A DNA stretch of 64,000 nucleotides. It comes from Pseudomonas sp. MM213 (GTDB lineage Bacteria > Pseudomonadota > Gammaproteobacteria > Pseudomonadales > Pseudomonadaceae). The translations under genes were made by a program, and so were the position numbers. This document shows, piece after piece, positions 28,300 to 36,800 of the stretch (position 1 is its first letter; every line of letters starts with the position of its first letter). The stretch lies in assembly GCF_020423045.1 (NCBI RefSeq), contig NZ_CP081943.1, forward strand, positions 1,364,001-1,428,000, read 5' to 3'. The notes beneath the pieces are model-generated. The model worked only from the letters and a program-made list of their open reading frames with translations, was not told the DNA's origin and ran no database searches.

Positions 28300-28324
28300 A
28301 CGAAATCCATGACAAAAATTTAGG
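28300..28324 (-). promoter_or_regulatory. Candidate PvdS-type (IS-box) promoter of pvdQ
   Basis: Read on the minus strand, CCTAAAT is followed after 15 bases by CGTTCC. This fits the PvdS iron-starvation promoter (TAAAT-N16/17-CGT), though the spacer is one base short. It lies about 130 bases before the pvdQ GTG, and PvdS control of pvdQ is known in P. aeruginosa. Confidence 0.5.
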
Positions 28325-28482
28325 CCGCTGGAGGGCGTTTCTGCGGGGGTTTACAAGCTTCTGACGTGATGGCAACAAAATTTCTACATCTGATCCTTCA
28401 TGATTTGGGTGGCTCGTACGTCTTATTGAGTAAGAGCACCCAACACATCTTTCCGGTTCAGGCTCTGAAAAGGAGATTTTGC

Positions 28483-28854
28483 ATGTACAACTCGCAACTG
28501 CCAACGGACGGTAGCACTGCGCCAATGGGCACTTCCATGGGCTCGGGCCTGTTCAATCCGCGTACTGAACGACACAGCAACGAACGGATCCGGGTACTGC
28601 TCAAGAGCTTCGGCCTGCGCACCAGCCTGATCCGCCTGAAAGTCATCGACGCCTTGCTGACCGCCGCCGAAAGCGATCGCAGCCTGGGTGTGCGCGGCGT
28701 CCACAGTCACCTGCTGGACCTGGATATTCCGCTGTCCTTTCTCAGTGTGCGCGAAGTGTTGAAACGCTTGTGCAGCGAAGGCGTGATCACCCTGAACCCG
28801 GACAAAAGCTACAGCTTGCACCCGCAGGCGTTCGCCGCATTGCACGGCGAATAA
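28483..28854 (+). CDS. Short Fur-like winged-helix protein
   Basis: A 123-residue protein resembling only the DNA-binding half of Fur. I chose the ATG at 28483 because AAAAGGAG sits seven bases upstream. Residues 1-30 are a polar, Ser/Gly/Met-rich tail. Residues 33-118 read as a winged helix (IRVLLKSFGLRTSLIRLKVIDALLTAA ... GVRGVHSHLLDLDIPLSFLSVREVLKRLCSEGVI), with helix spacing like Fur's R-x-T-x-x-R-x-x-V-x-x-x-L. The C-terminal dimerisation and metal-binding domain is absent, and there is a single cysteine. Similar proteins are annotated as Fe2+/Zn2+ uptake regulators in Pseudomonas, but direct metal sensing looks unlikely here. Confidence 0.8.
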   Translation: MYNSQLPTDGSTAPMGTSMGSGLFNPRTERHSNERIRVLLKSFGLRTSLIRLKVIDALLTAAESDRSLGVRGVHSHLLDLDIPLSFLSVREVLKRLCSEGVITLNPDKSYSLHPQAFAALHGE

Positions 28855-28873
28855 CCTGCCCGTGGTGCGTCGC

Positions 28874-29062
28874 TCAGGGCTTGACCTTGCGACGCATCAC
28901 GCCATTGATCACCACCACGATCACCGCCACGCCAATAGCGATGTACTGGAACAGTTTTTCGCTGATGACCCCGGCATTCTGCAAATACGAAAGGCCAAAC
29001 ATGATCCCCAGCACCACCAGGGAGATCAGAATCGAGTATTTCAAACGTTGCGACTGGGTCAT
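28874..29062 (-). CDS. Small two-helix inner-membrane protein
   Basis: A 62-residue protein with two predicted membrane helices (residues 9-27, ILISLVVLGIMFGLSYL, and 37-54, YIAIGVAVIVVVINGVM) and a basic C-terminus (RRKVKP). I chose the ATG at 29062, preceded by AAGG, because a longer frame adds an implausible N-terminus. It is convergent with the Fur-like gene, with 19 bases between stops. No family with a known function is recognised. Confidence 0.7.
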   Translation of the reverse strand: MTQSQRLKYSILISLVVLGIMFGLSYLQNAGVISEKLFQYIAIGVAVIVVVINGVMRRKVKP

Positions 29063-29244
29063 TGCCCTTTTCCTTAAACAAAAAGCTAAAACGTAAGGCG
29101 AACCTGAAAATGTATCGGGTTTGTATCCGAATGCATGCCAAGCCACTACCGTTTTCCGGGGATGGGGCGCTGCAAACGGGGTCTCATGTTACAGCCGATG
29201 AAGCCTTTTGGCTTCATAGCGGCGATAACCATGAGGATTTTGAA

Positions 29245-29385
29245 ATGTTCCGTCGAATCACACTGCTGATTCCCCTGCTGGCCATACTTTCCCTGAGCGG
29301 CTGCATTATTTTCCCCCACGGCGGATGGCACGGCGGCCACCATTACGACGGCCGTGGCGGACCGGGTTACTACCAACACCGTTAG
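29245..29385 (+). CDS. Small lipoprotein with Gly/His-rich tail
   Basis: A 46-residue lipoprotein precursor. The ATG at 29245 is preceded by GAGGAT. A basic start and hydrophobic core lead to the lipobox LSGC (cysteine at residue 19), so the mature peptide is only about 28 residues. That part, IIFPHGGWHGGHHYDGRG followed by GPGYYQHR, has five histidines and many glycines and aromatics. Such tails can bind metal ions, which is a composition-based guess. It is followed within 10 bases by the end of the convergent LysR gene. Confidence 0.7.
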   Translation: MFRRITLLIPLLAILSLSGCIIFPHGGWHGGHHYDGRGGPGYYQHR

Positions 29386-29391
29386 GATTTT

Positions 29392-30318
29392 TCAGCGGCC
29401 TGAATGCTCTTTGACAAAGCCATTTCCCGGCTGCGCGCAAAGCTCAACCATCCAGTCGACAAACACCCGTACCCGCCGCGACAGCTGACGGTGAGGAGGA
29501 TAGAGCGCCGCCAACGGCATCCCCGGTGGCGGCACTTCCCTCAGCACCTCGACCAGATTGCCCTCCTTCAATTGCCTGGCTACGTGATAGTACGGGGTCT
29601 GGACCAATCCATACCCCGCCTCACACGCCGCCAGATAACCGTCGGCACTGTTGACCGCCACATGTTTGGACAGATTGATCGGTTGTATCTGGCCATCGAC
29701 CACAAACTCCAGCCCAAAACGTTTGCCGCTGTGACTGGAAACGTACTCCACCATTTCATGCCCCTCCAGATCGGCCAGACACTGCGGCGTTCCGTGGCGT
29801 TGCAGATAACCGGGGCTGGCGCAGGTGACCTGATCCAGCATGACCAGCGGCCGCGCCACCAGAGAGTCGTCCAGTGACGAACCGCCCCGGAGCACGCAAT
29901 CGACGCCTTCGCGAATCAGGTCCACGGGCCGGTCATTCAAACCGATTTCCAGCTCGATCAAGGGATAACGGGCCGTGAACTGCGGCAAGGCCGGGATCAC
30001 GATCAGTCGCCCCACCCCCGCCGGCATGTCCACGCGCAATAAGCCCTTGGGGTTTTGACGCGCGGCGGAGAACACCGCTTCGGTTTCCTCCAGATCCGCC
30101 AGCAAACGCACGCAACGCGGGTAGTAGGCCGCGCCGTCGAGCGTCAGGCTGATCTGCCGCGTGGTGCGTTGCAGCAACTGCACGCCCAGATGCGCCTCCA
30201 GCTGTTTGATCAGAATGGTCACCGAGGCGCGGGGCAATTGCAGGCTGTCAGCCGCTTTGGCAAAGCCTCCCAGCTCGACGATCCGGGTGAATACGCGCAT
30301 GGCGTTGAATCGATCCAT
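29392..30318 (-). CDS. LysR-family regulator, divergent from an aldo/keto reductase
   Basis: A 308-residue LysR regulator. The HTH reads MDRFNAMRVFTRIVELGGFAKAADSLQLPRASVTILIKQLEAHLG, typical of the CrgA/AaeR-like branch (starts M-D-R-F, lacks the longer arm). Then LLQRTTRQISLTLDGAAYYPRC leads into the ligand-binding domain. It starts 118 bases from, and divergent to, the aldo/keto reductase at 30437. This pairing (LysR beside a quinone- or carbonyl-reductase) is common, and regulation of that gene is the natural inference. Confidence 0.9.
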   Translation of the reverse strand: MDRFNAMRVFTRIVELGGFAKAADSLQLPRASVTILIKQLEAHLGVQLLQRTTRQISLTLDGAAYYPRCVRLLADLEETEAVFSAARQNPKGLLRVDMPAGVGRLIVIPALPQFTARYPLIELEIGLNDRPVDLIREGVDCVLRGGSSLDDSLVARPLVMLDQVTCASPGYLQRHGTPQCLADLEGHEMVEYVSSHSGKRFGLEFVVDGQIQPINLSKHVAVNSADGYLAACEAGYGLVQTPYYHVARQLKEGNLVEVLREVPPPGMPLAALYPPHRQLSRRVRVFVDWMVELCAQPGNGFVKEHSGR

Positions 30319-30436
30319 TGTGCTGTCGTACCGGCTGATTATTTAGAAATTACTAATAGTGATAGCAGTTTTAGCTGGTTTATCTGGATTCTGTCGAGGT
30401 TAACAATGGGATCCACATTCACAGGGAGCTGATTTC

Positions 30437-31432
30437 ATGCAAACACGTCAATTGGGTAAAAACGGTCCGCAGGTCAGCGCGATCGGTCTGGGCTGCATGG
30501 GCATGACCGATTTCTACACCACCGGCACGGACACCCGGGAAGCCACGGCCACCCTGCATCGCGCACTGGAGCTGGGCATCAACCTGCTCGACACCGCCGA
30601 CATGTACGGCCCGCACACCAACGAAGAGCTGATCGGCAAAGCCATCGCCGGCAAGCGTGATCAAGTGTTCCTGGCGAGCAAGTTCGGCATCGTCCGCGAT
30701 CCGGCGAACCCGTCCGCCCGAGGGGTCGACGGACGCCCGGAATACATACGCGCCTCTATCGATGGCACCCTCAAGCGGCTCGGCGTCGAAACCCTCGACT
30801 TGTACTACCAGCACCGCATCGACCCGCAAGTGGCCATCGAGGAAACCGTCGGCGCCATGGCCGAACTGGTCAAGGCCGGCAAAGTGCGTTACCTGGGCTT
30901 GAGCGAGGCCTCGGCCGCAACGCTGGAGCGGGCGCACCAGGTTCATCCGATCAGCGCGCTGCAAAGCGAATATTCGTTATGGAGCCGGGATCAGGAAGAC
31001 AACGGCTGCCTGGCCGCGTGCCAGCGACTGGGCATTGCCTTTGTCCCTTACAGCCCGCTGGGTCGGGGCTTTCTGACGGGCGCACTGAAAAGCCCGGACG
31101 ATTTTGCGGCGGACGACTACCGTCGGTTCAGCCCGCGTTTTCAGGGTGACAACTTCGCGAAAAACCTGTTGCTGGTGCGGCAAGTGCAGGACCTGGCAGC
31201 GGAAAAAGGCGTGACGGCGGGTCAACTCGCGTTGGCGTGGGTGCTGGCCCAGGGTGATTACGTGATCCCGATCCCCGGGACCAAACAGCGTAAATACCTG
31301 GAAGAAAACGTGGCAGCGCTGGAAATCAAACTTGGCCGCGAAGAGTTGCACGCGCTGGAAGCGATCTTCCCGGCGAATGCCACCGCCGGCTTGCGTTACC
31401 CGGAAGAAATCCTGAAGTTGCTCGACCGTTAA
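30437..31432 (+). CDS. Aldo/keto reductase (AKR13-like)
   Basis: A 331-residue NADPH-dependent reductase. Catalytic residues are visible: Asp in [14 protein letters not shown] with Tyr five residues on, Lys in VFLASKFG, and His in [10 protein letters not shown]-terminal cofactor contacts are [19 protein letters not shown]. The motif [11 protein letters not shown] at residues 17-27 matches the YakC/AKR13 group, which reduces aldehydes such as methylglyoxal-type substrates and quinones; the actual substrate is unknown. The start follows GGGAGCTG. A hairpin with GC-rich stem follows the stop. Confidence 0.9.
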   Translation: MQTRQLGKNGPQVSAIGLGCMGMTDFYTTGTDTREATATLHRALELGINLLDTADMYGPHTNEELIGKAIAGKRDQVFLASKFGIVRDPANPSARGVDGRPEYIRASIDGTLKRLGVETLDLYYQHRIDPQVAIEETVGAMAELVKAGKVRYLGLSEASAATLERAHQVHPISALQSEYSLWSRDQEDNGCLAACQRLGIAFVPYSPLGRGFLTGALKSPDDFAADDYRRFSPRFQGDNFAKNLLLVRQVQDLAAEKGVTAGQLALAWVLAQGDYVIPIPGTKQRKYLEENVAALEIKLGREELHALEAIFPANATAGLRYPEEILKLLDR

Positions 31433-31440
31433 TCTGCGTT

Positions 31441-31468
31441 CGGCCCGTTCAATTGTCTGAACGGGCCG
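31441..31468 (+). terminator. Hairpin after the aldo/keto reductase gene
   Basis: CGGCCCGTTCA and TGAACGGGCCG pair perfectly over 11 bases around a 6-base loop, 9 bases after the stop. No T-run follows, but the stem is strong. Confidence 0.65.
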
Positions 31469-31517
31469 GCGCAATCCCGCCGTCCGTCACCTCCCTCCGT
31501 TCTAGCACGATCGTACC

Positions 31518-31544
31518 TAAAGCTCGACTTGAGCCAGCCGATAG
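31518..31544 (+). promoter_or_regulatory. FliA (sigma-28) promoter of the chemoreceptor gene
   Basis: TAAA at 31518-31521 and GCCGATAG at 31537-31544 are separated by exactly 15 bases, matching the flagellar sigma consensus TAAA-N15-GCCGATAA with one mismatch. It lies 68 bases before the chemoreceptor start. Confidence 0.8.
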
Positions 31545-31611
31545 CCCTTTGAAGCGTCCAGTTTCATACCGATACCCACAATAAGATCGCTGCTCAAAAG
31601 GACCCGGCCCC

Positions 31612-33603
31612 ATGCCCGCATTCCGCACTATTCAGGCTCGCTACACGCTGTTTCTGGTCCTGTTCATTCTGCTGCTGTCCATTCTCACCGTGGTTGGCAT
31701 CAGCCAACTGGTCGCGCCAAAGCTGCGCCACACCGAAGAACAAGTCGCGCTCAATCGCATCGCCGAAGTCGCCGAACAAATCCAGGGCGAACTGAACAAG
31801 GTTCAGGCGCAACAGCGCAGTATCACCCAGACCATCCCCCTGCTCGACAGCGCCGCCATCGACACGGTCCTGCCGGGGCTGGTCGATCAGTACGGCGAAC
31901 TGAAAGTCTTCGGTGGCGGCATCTGGCCCCTGCCCGGCCAGCGTGAAGCAGGACGCAACAAGTTCAGCACGTTCTGGCATCGCGATGCCTCGGGCAAACT
32001 GGCGGTCAATACCTTCTGGAACAGCGACGCCGCGCCTAACTATTACGACCAGAGCTGGTACAAGGGCGGCATGCAAACCCCGCGCGGGCAATGCGCCTGG
32101 GCAGCGGCCTATAAAGATGACGCCAGCGCCGAGCCGCGCACCAACTGCGCCATGGCGATCCAGAAAAACGGCGCCGCCTACGGCGTGTCGACCATCGACG
32201 TGACCCTGGGTTTTTTCAACGAGCTGGTGGCGCGCAAGGAAAAAGACCTCGGTGCCGAAATGCTCATCGTCGAGGCCGACGGCAAGATCATCAGCAACAG
32301 CTCGCGCATCAGCGGACCGATCGTACTGAAGAACATCAGCGAACTGGCCGGCAACTCACCTTTCGCCAGCCAGGTGAAGGCCGGCCTGCAAAACCGTGAT
32401 CAGGCGCAGCGCGTCGAGTTCGACAACAAAGGCGAAGCCAGCACCTTCTTCATGCGCCCTATCGAAGGCACGCCGTGGTTCCTCGCCACCGCCCTGCCGA
32501 CCAAGCTGATCACCGCGCAGCGCGACGATGTGCTCAGCACACTGAGCCTGCTGCAAATCCCGATGGTGATCCTGCTGGTGCTGCTGCAAATCTATGCGAT
32601 CCGCCAACTGATCCAGCGCATGAAAGCCCTGAAGGCCAATATCGACGCACTGTCCGCCGGTGACGCCGACCTGACCAAACGCATCACCATTCGTGCCGAA
32701 GACGAGCTGGGCGCCATTGGCCACTCGGTCAACGCGTTCATCGCTTACCTGCAAAACATGATCGGCGAAGTCACCCAGGCCACGGGCGCCATGGCCTCCA
32801 GCCTCGACAACCTGCAACGCACCTCTGCGCATACCAGCCAGATTCTGGTGCGCCACGCTTCGGAAACCGATCAGACCGTCACCGCCATTACCGAAATGAG
32901 TTCGACTGCCGAAAGCGTGGCGCAGAACGCGGCTGAAACCGCTGCTTTCACTCAACGCGCCAACGAAAACGCCGACCGTTCGCGGGTCGTGGTGGGCGAA
33001 GCGTCCAGCAGTGTGATTGCGTTGATCGACGAAGTGGCCAGCGCCACCCATAAAGTCGAAAGCATGCAGCAAGACGCCCAGCGCATCACCGAAATCCTCG
33101 GGGTGATCGGCGCCATCGCCGGCCAGACCAACCTGCTGGCCCTTAACGCGGCCATTGAAGCGGCACGTGCCGGTGAGCAAGGTCGCGGTTTTGCGGTGGT
33201 GGCCGACGAAGTCCGCGCCCTCGCCGCCCGCACCCAGGCCAGCACCTCGGAAATCAACGAGATGCTCACGCGCCTGACCCAAGGCGTCAGTTCGTCGGTC
33301 AGCGCCATGGAAAACACCCAGGCCAGCTGCCAGTCAGCGGCCGATGCCACGGCGCGGGTCAATACCGGGCTGGACGAAATGGCCGGTTCCGTCAGCCACA
33401 TCAATAGCCTCAGCACTCAGATCGCCACGGCCGCCGAACAGCAAAGTGCGGTGACGGAGGAGATCAACCGCAGCATGGTGCAGATCCGCCACATGGTGGA
33501 TGAACTGGTGAAAAGCGGTCAGGCCAGTGAGCTCAATACCCGGCAGTTGCTGGAAGCCAATAGCCGCGTGAGTGCGATTATGGGGCGGTTCAAAGTCCGC
33601 TGA
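31612..33603 (+). CDS. Methyl-accepting chemotaxis protein with a dCache-type sensor
   Basis: A 663-residue chemoreceptor. A first membrane helix is at about residues 11-32. A large periplasmic sensor follows (about 33-300, dCache-like, with [12 protein letters not shown] near the ligand site; the arginine usual in amino-acid dCache motifs is a glutamine here). The second membrane helix is at about 307-328. A HAMP domain comes next ([14 protein letters not shown]), then the signalling domain, whose tip [20 protein letters not shown] is intact. It has no C-terminal CheR/CheB pentapeptide. The FliA promoter upstream links it to motility. Ligand unknown; the altered motif argues against a simple amino-acid receptor. 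Confidence 0.9.
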   Translation: MPAFRTIQARYTLFLVLFILLLSILTVVGISQLVAPKLRHTEEQVALNRIAEVAEQIQGELNKVQAQQRSITQTIPLLDSAAIDTVLPGLVDQYGELKVFGGGIWPLPGQREAGRNKFSTFWHRDASGKLAVNTFWNSDAAPNYYDQSWYKGGMQTPRGQCAWAAAYKDDASAEPRTNCAMAIQKNGAAYGVSTIDVTLGFFNELVARKEKDLGAEMLIVEADGKIISNSSRISGPIVLKNISELAGNSPFASQVKAGLQNRDQAQRVEFDNKGEASTFFMRPIEGTPWFLATALPTKLITAQRDDVLSTLSLLQIPMVILLVLLQIYAIRQLIQRMKALKANIDALSAGDADLTKRITIRAEDELGAIGHSVNAFIAYLQNMIGEVTQATGAMASSLDNLQRTSAHTSQILVRHASETDQTVTAITEMSSTAESVAQNAAETAAFTQRANENADRSRVVVGEASSSVIALIDEVASATHKVESMQQDAQRITEILGVIGAIAGQTNLLALNAAIEAARAGEQGRGFAVVADEVRALAARTQASTSEINEMLTRLTQGVSSSVSAMENTQASCQSAADATARVNTGLDEMAGSVSHINSLSTQIATAAEQQSAVTEEINRSMVQIRHMVDELVKSGQASELNTRQLLEANSRVSAIMGRFKVR

Positions 33604-33620
33604 TTGGCTGTAAGGCTTTT

Positions 33621-34666
33621 GTGTGCATATCCATTGTTTTGGTGATGGCTGATATGGGTTTCGCCCTTACGGCGAGTCACTTGGAAAAGCCCCAAGTAAC
33701 CAAGGGCTCTTGCCCCTTTCGTTCGGCCCTTCGCTTAGGCTCAGGGTCCCCTCGCTCCGGTCCTGCTCCGTGGGCCCGCCGCCATCGGCCATCCATGGCC
33801 GGGGGCGGCTAACCCGGCATCCATGCCGGGTTGCCCACTACGCAGAACCTCCACTCGGCCTCTCGAGGGGGCGCTCAGATCAAAAGCTGAAGGCGAGCTA
33901 ACGCTCGGCCTGATGAGTGGTGAGAAGCAAAAGCAAACGCGATTCCCTGTAGGAGCGAGGCTTGCCCGCGAAAAACGACCGGACAACGCGCTCATTCAGA
34001 CAGCCCGCGTTATCGTTGGCGTCCATCGCCAGCAAGCTGGCTCCTACAAGGGAAATGCATATGCATTTGGATAAATACGATCAACTGTAGGAGCCGGCTT
34101 GCCGGCGAAAAGCGTCTAGGCGACGCGTTCATTCAGACAGCACGCGTTATCGTTGACGTCCATCGCCAGCAAGCTGGCTCCTACAAGGGAAATGCATATG
34201 CATTTGGATAAATACGATCAACTGTAGGAGCCGGCTTGCTGCGGGCGGCGTTCCGACGATGGCATCCGTCCAGTCAACAAATATGCTGGATGACCCACCG
34301 CTATCGCCAGCAAGCCGGCTCCTACAGGGATCGGTGTGCGCTTTTGATCTTCACCACTCATCAGGCCGAGCGTTAGCTCGCCTTCAGCTTTTGATCTGGC
34401 TTTTGAGGTACACGCCCCCTCGAGAGGCCGAGCGCAGGTTCTGCGCAGTGGGCAACCCGGCATGGATGCCGGGTTAGCCGCCCCCGGCCATGGATGGCCG
34501 ATGGCGGCGGGCCCACGGAGCAGGACCGGAGCGAGGGCATGGCGAGCCTTAGCGAGCCACCGAACGAAAGGGGCAAAAGCGCTTGGTTACTTGGCGCTTC
34601 TCCAAGTGACTCGCCGTAAGGGCGAAACCCATATCAGCCATCACCAAACCAATGGATATGTACACC
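33621..34666. repeat. Large inverted repeat with ~340-bp arms, no gene
   Basis: The left arm (33621-33953) and right arm (34321-34666) are imperfect inverted copies, from GTGTGCATATCCATTG at the outer left to CAATGGATATGTACAC at the outer right. They share, for example, GGTTTCGCCCTTACGGCGAG and its complement. The arms enclose about 367 bases of REP material. Short open frames inside the arms (about 63-67 codons) are mirror copies of each other and are not credible genes. This is the only stretch above 1 kb without a gene (33604-34796). Confidence 0.85.
33948..34326. repeat. REP cluster with a 137-bp tandem duplication
   Basis: Several REP cores alternate in orientation. A 137-base unit starting at 33988 (GCGCTCATTCAGACAG) recurs from 34125 (GCGTTCATTCAGACAG). 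Each unit contains AAATGCATATGCATTTGG, itself a palindrome. The second unit continues to about 34240. Confidence 0.85.
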
Positions 34667-34796
34667 AACCAAACCCCGTGCAACCCAGAATCCCTCACAA
34701 CCCCAGCATTAATTCGAAACAATCTCGTCGCTCTTAACCGGCTAAAGTAGTCAAAATGCCTCTTTTTTTGACCGCCATCCGAGTCGAGATCCCTCC

Positions 34797-35246
34797 ATGC
34801 GAACCCATCTGCGTCTGGTCGCCCTGAGCGCCCTGTTCATTTCGTTCCTGGCCCAGGCCGCCGACCTCATCCCCATCGAGGTCCACCGCGACGCCAACTG
34901 CGGCTGCTGCAAAAAGTGGATCAGCCACCTGGAGGCCAATGGCTTCAAGGTCGAGGATCACGTCGAAGCCAACATGAGCGAATTCAAGCAACAGCACGGC
35001 GTGCCGCCACGCCTGGCGTCCTGCCACACCGGTTTGATCAATGGCAAATTCGTCGAAGGCCATGTCCCGGCCGATCAGGTGCTGGCCTTGACCAAGCGTG
35101 ACGATCTATTGGGCGTGGCCGCGCCCGGCATGCCGATGGGTTCGCCCGGCATGGAAATGGACGGCATGAGCGACGCCTATCAGGTGATCGGCCTGAAAAA
35201 GGACGGCGCTGACGTGGTGGTGGCGGACTACCCCGCCGCCCATTGA
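34797..35246 (+). CDS. DUF411-family periplasmic metal-binding-type protein
   Basis: A 149-residue secreted protein. A signal peptide ends near residue 21 (SFLAQAADL). The mature domain opens with VHRDANCGCCKKWISHLEANGFKV, where the CGCC cysteines are the DUF411 signature and may bind copper or similar ions. LASCHTGLINGKFVEGHVPAD follows, the second conserved motif with Cys and His. A Met/Gly-rich stretch (APGMPMGSPGMEMDGMSD) near residue 110-125 is another potential soft-metal site. DUF411 proteins often sit in copper-resistance loci. The stop overlaps the next gene's ATG, so the two are translationally coupled. Confidence 0.88.
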   Translation: MRTHLRLVALSALFISFLAQAADLIPIEVHRDANCGCCKKWISHLEANGFKVEDHVEANMSEFKQQHGVPPRLASCHTGLINGKFVEGHVPADQVLALTKRDDLLGVAAPGMPMGSPGMEMDGMSDAYQVIGLKKDGADVVVADYPAAH

Positions 35247-35680
35247 TGTCTGCGGCGTACATCGGGCTGTTTTTCGCCGCATTCGGTGCGGCGACCCTGC
35301 TGCCGTTGCAGTCCGAAGCGGTCCTGGTGGGGCTGTTGCTCAGCGAGCAGTACTGGCTCTGGTCGCTGCTGGCAGTTGCGACGCTGGGCAACGTGCTCGG
35401 CTCGCTGCTGAACTGGTGGTTGGGTCGCGGTATCGAGCGGTTTCGCGACCGGCGCTGGTTTCCGGTCAGCCCACGCCATCTGGACAAGGCCCGCATTCAT
35501 TATCAGCGCTACGGTCATTGGTCGTTGCTGTTGAGTTGGGTGCCTGTCATCGGTGATCCCCTGACGCTGGTCGCCGGCGTCATGCGCGAACCGCTGGGGC
35601 GCTTCCTGCTGATCGTGACGCTCGCCAAAGGCGCCCGTTACGGCGTGCTGGCCCTGGCGACTTTGGGCTGGATCGATTGA
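35246..35680 (+). CDS. YqaA-like SNARE-associated (DedA/VTT) membrane protein
   Basis: A 144-residue inner-membrane protein with four predicted helices. N-terminal LFFAAFGAATLLPLQSEAVLVGLLL and the GNVLGSLLNWWLGRGIERFRDRRW motif are typical of the YqaA branch of the DedA/VTT superfamily, as are the KARIHYQRYGHWSLLLSWVPVIGDPLTLVAG motif and its glycine-proline turn. Members are thought to move lipids or support membrane homeostasis. Its ATG at 35246 shares bases with the stop of the DUF411 gene (TGATG), indicating coupled translation. The link between the two roles is unknown. Confidence 0.85.
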   Translation: MSAAYIGLFFAAFGAATLLPLQSEAVLVGLLLSEQYWLWSLLAVATLGNVLGSLLNWWLGRGIERFRDRRWFPVSPRHLDKARIHYQRYGHWSLLLSWVPVIGDPLTLVAGVMREPLGRFLLIVTLAKGARYGVLALATLGWID

Positions 35681-35764
35681 ACCATCACCCGCCGCGATGG
35701 CCTGTGCTTAATGCCGCCCTAATCATGCCGATCCAGCATCGCCGATTTCCTCTGGAGTCCACCC

Positions 35765-36787
35765 ATGCCCCTCGCACGCTCCCGCTGGCTTCCGAGCCTG
35801 CTGCTGACCGCCGCACTGCCGGCCATCGCGGCCGACGGCCCGGAATATGGCCCCGAACTGCAAGGCTTCGAATACCCCTATACGCTCAAGCATTTCGCCT
35901 TTGAATCCCAGGGCCAGTCACTGCAAATGGGCTACATGGACGTCGCCGCGCACGGCAAGGCCAACGGGCGCAGCATCGTGCTGATGCATGGCAAGAATTT
36001 CTGCGGCGCAACCTGGGACACGTCGATCAAGGCCTTGAGCGACGCCGGTTACCGGGTCATCGCGCCGGACCAGATCGGTTTCTGCACCTCCAGCAAACCG
36101 GACAATTATCAGTACACCTTCCAGCAACTGGCGGCCAACACCCAACAACTGCTCAAAGCCCTCGGTATCCAGAAAGCCAGCCTGCTCGGGCATTCCACGG
36201 GCGGCATGCTCGCCACCCGCTATGCGCTGCAATATCCCGAGCAGGTCGAACAACTGGCGATGGTCAACCCAATCGGTCTTGAAGACTGGAAAGCCCTCGG
36301 CGTGCCGTATCGCACGGTGGATCAATGGTACGAGCGTGAGCTCAAGGTGACGGCGCAGGGCATTCACGACTATCAGCGCAACACTTATTACGACGGCCGC
36401 TGGAAACCCGAATTCGACCGCTGGGTAAACATGTACGCGGGCATGGCCAAAGGCCCGGGCAAAACCCGGGTGGCGTGGAACTCGGCACTGATTTACGACA
36501 TGATCTTCACCCAGCCGGTGTACTACGAATTCAAGGACCTGAAGGTGCCGACGCTGTTGCTGATCGGCACTGCCGACTCCACGGCCATCAACAAGGACAT
36601 CGCCTCACCCGAGGTCAAAGCGAAAATCGGTCACTACGACGTACTCGGCAAACAGGTGGCGAAACTGATTCCTCACTCGACGCTGGTCGAATTCCCCGGC
36701 ATGGGCCACGCGCCGCAAATGGAAGAACCGGCAAAATTCCACCAGGCCCTGCTCGCCTGGCTGAACAATTCCAACCCCGTTCATTGA
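35765..36787 (+). CDS. Exported alpha/beta hydrolase
   Basis: A 340-residue alpha/beta-fold hydrolase with an N-terminal signal peptide (SRWLPSLLLTAALPAIAADG), so it acts in the periplasm or outside. The nucleophile elbow is GHSTGG (Ser near residue 143), the acid is likely Asp in LIGTADSTAINKD, and the catalytic His is in PGMGHAPQMEEP. LMHGKNFCGATWD supplies the oxyanion-hole HG. The family covers esterases, haloalkane dehalogenase relatives and lactonases; no more specific assignment is possible. The hydroxyacid dehydrogenase gene follows by 13 bases and is probably in the same transcript. Confidence 0.88.
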   Translation: MPLARSRWLPSLLLTAALPAIAADGPEYGPELQGFEYPYTLKHFAFESQGQSLQMGYMDVAAHGKANGRSIVLMHGKNFCGATWDTSIKALSDAGYRVIAPDQIGFCTSSKPDNYQYTFQQLAANTQQLLKALGIQKASLLGHSTGGMLATRYALQYPEQVEQLAMVNPIGLEDWKALGVPYRTVDQWYERELKVTAQGIHDYQRNTYYDGRWKPEFDRWVNMYAGMAKGPGKTRVAWNSALIYDMIFTQPVYYEFKDLKVPTLLLIGTADSTAINKDIASPEVKAKIGHYDVLGKQVAKLIPHSTLVEFPGMGHAPQMEEPAKFHQALLAWLNNSNPVH

Positions 36788-36800
36788 TGAGGTAAGGCGG

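Noticed and set aside
28170..28310. A longer pvdQ N-terminus starting at 28310
   Set aside because: The extra 47 codons translate a REPIN and would bury the signal peptide; GTG 28169 has AGGAG and leads straight into it.
33710..33901. A 63-codon open frame in the left arm of the large inverted repeat, and its mirror (34373-34576)
   Set aside because: The two are copies of each other created by the inverted repeat. They are Arg/Pro/Ser-rich, lack ribosome-binding sites and resemble no protein family.
33948..34326. The REP cluster considered as a CRISPR array
   Set aside because: Repeats are palindromic REP cores in alternating orientation with unequal spacing, a 137-base tandem unit, and no cas genes nearby.
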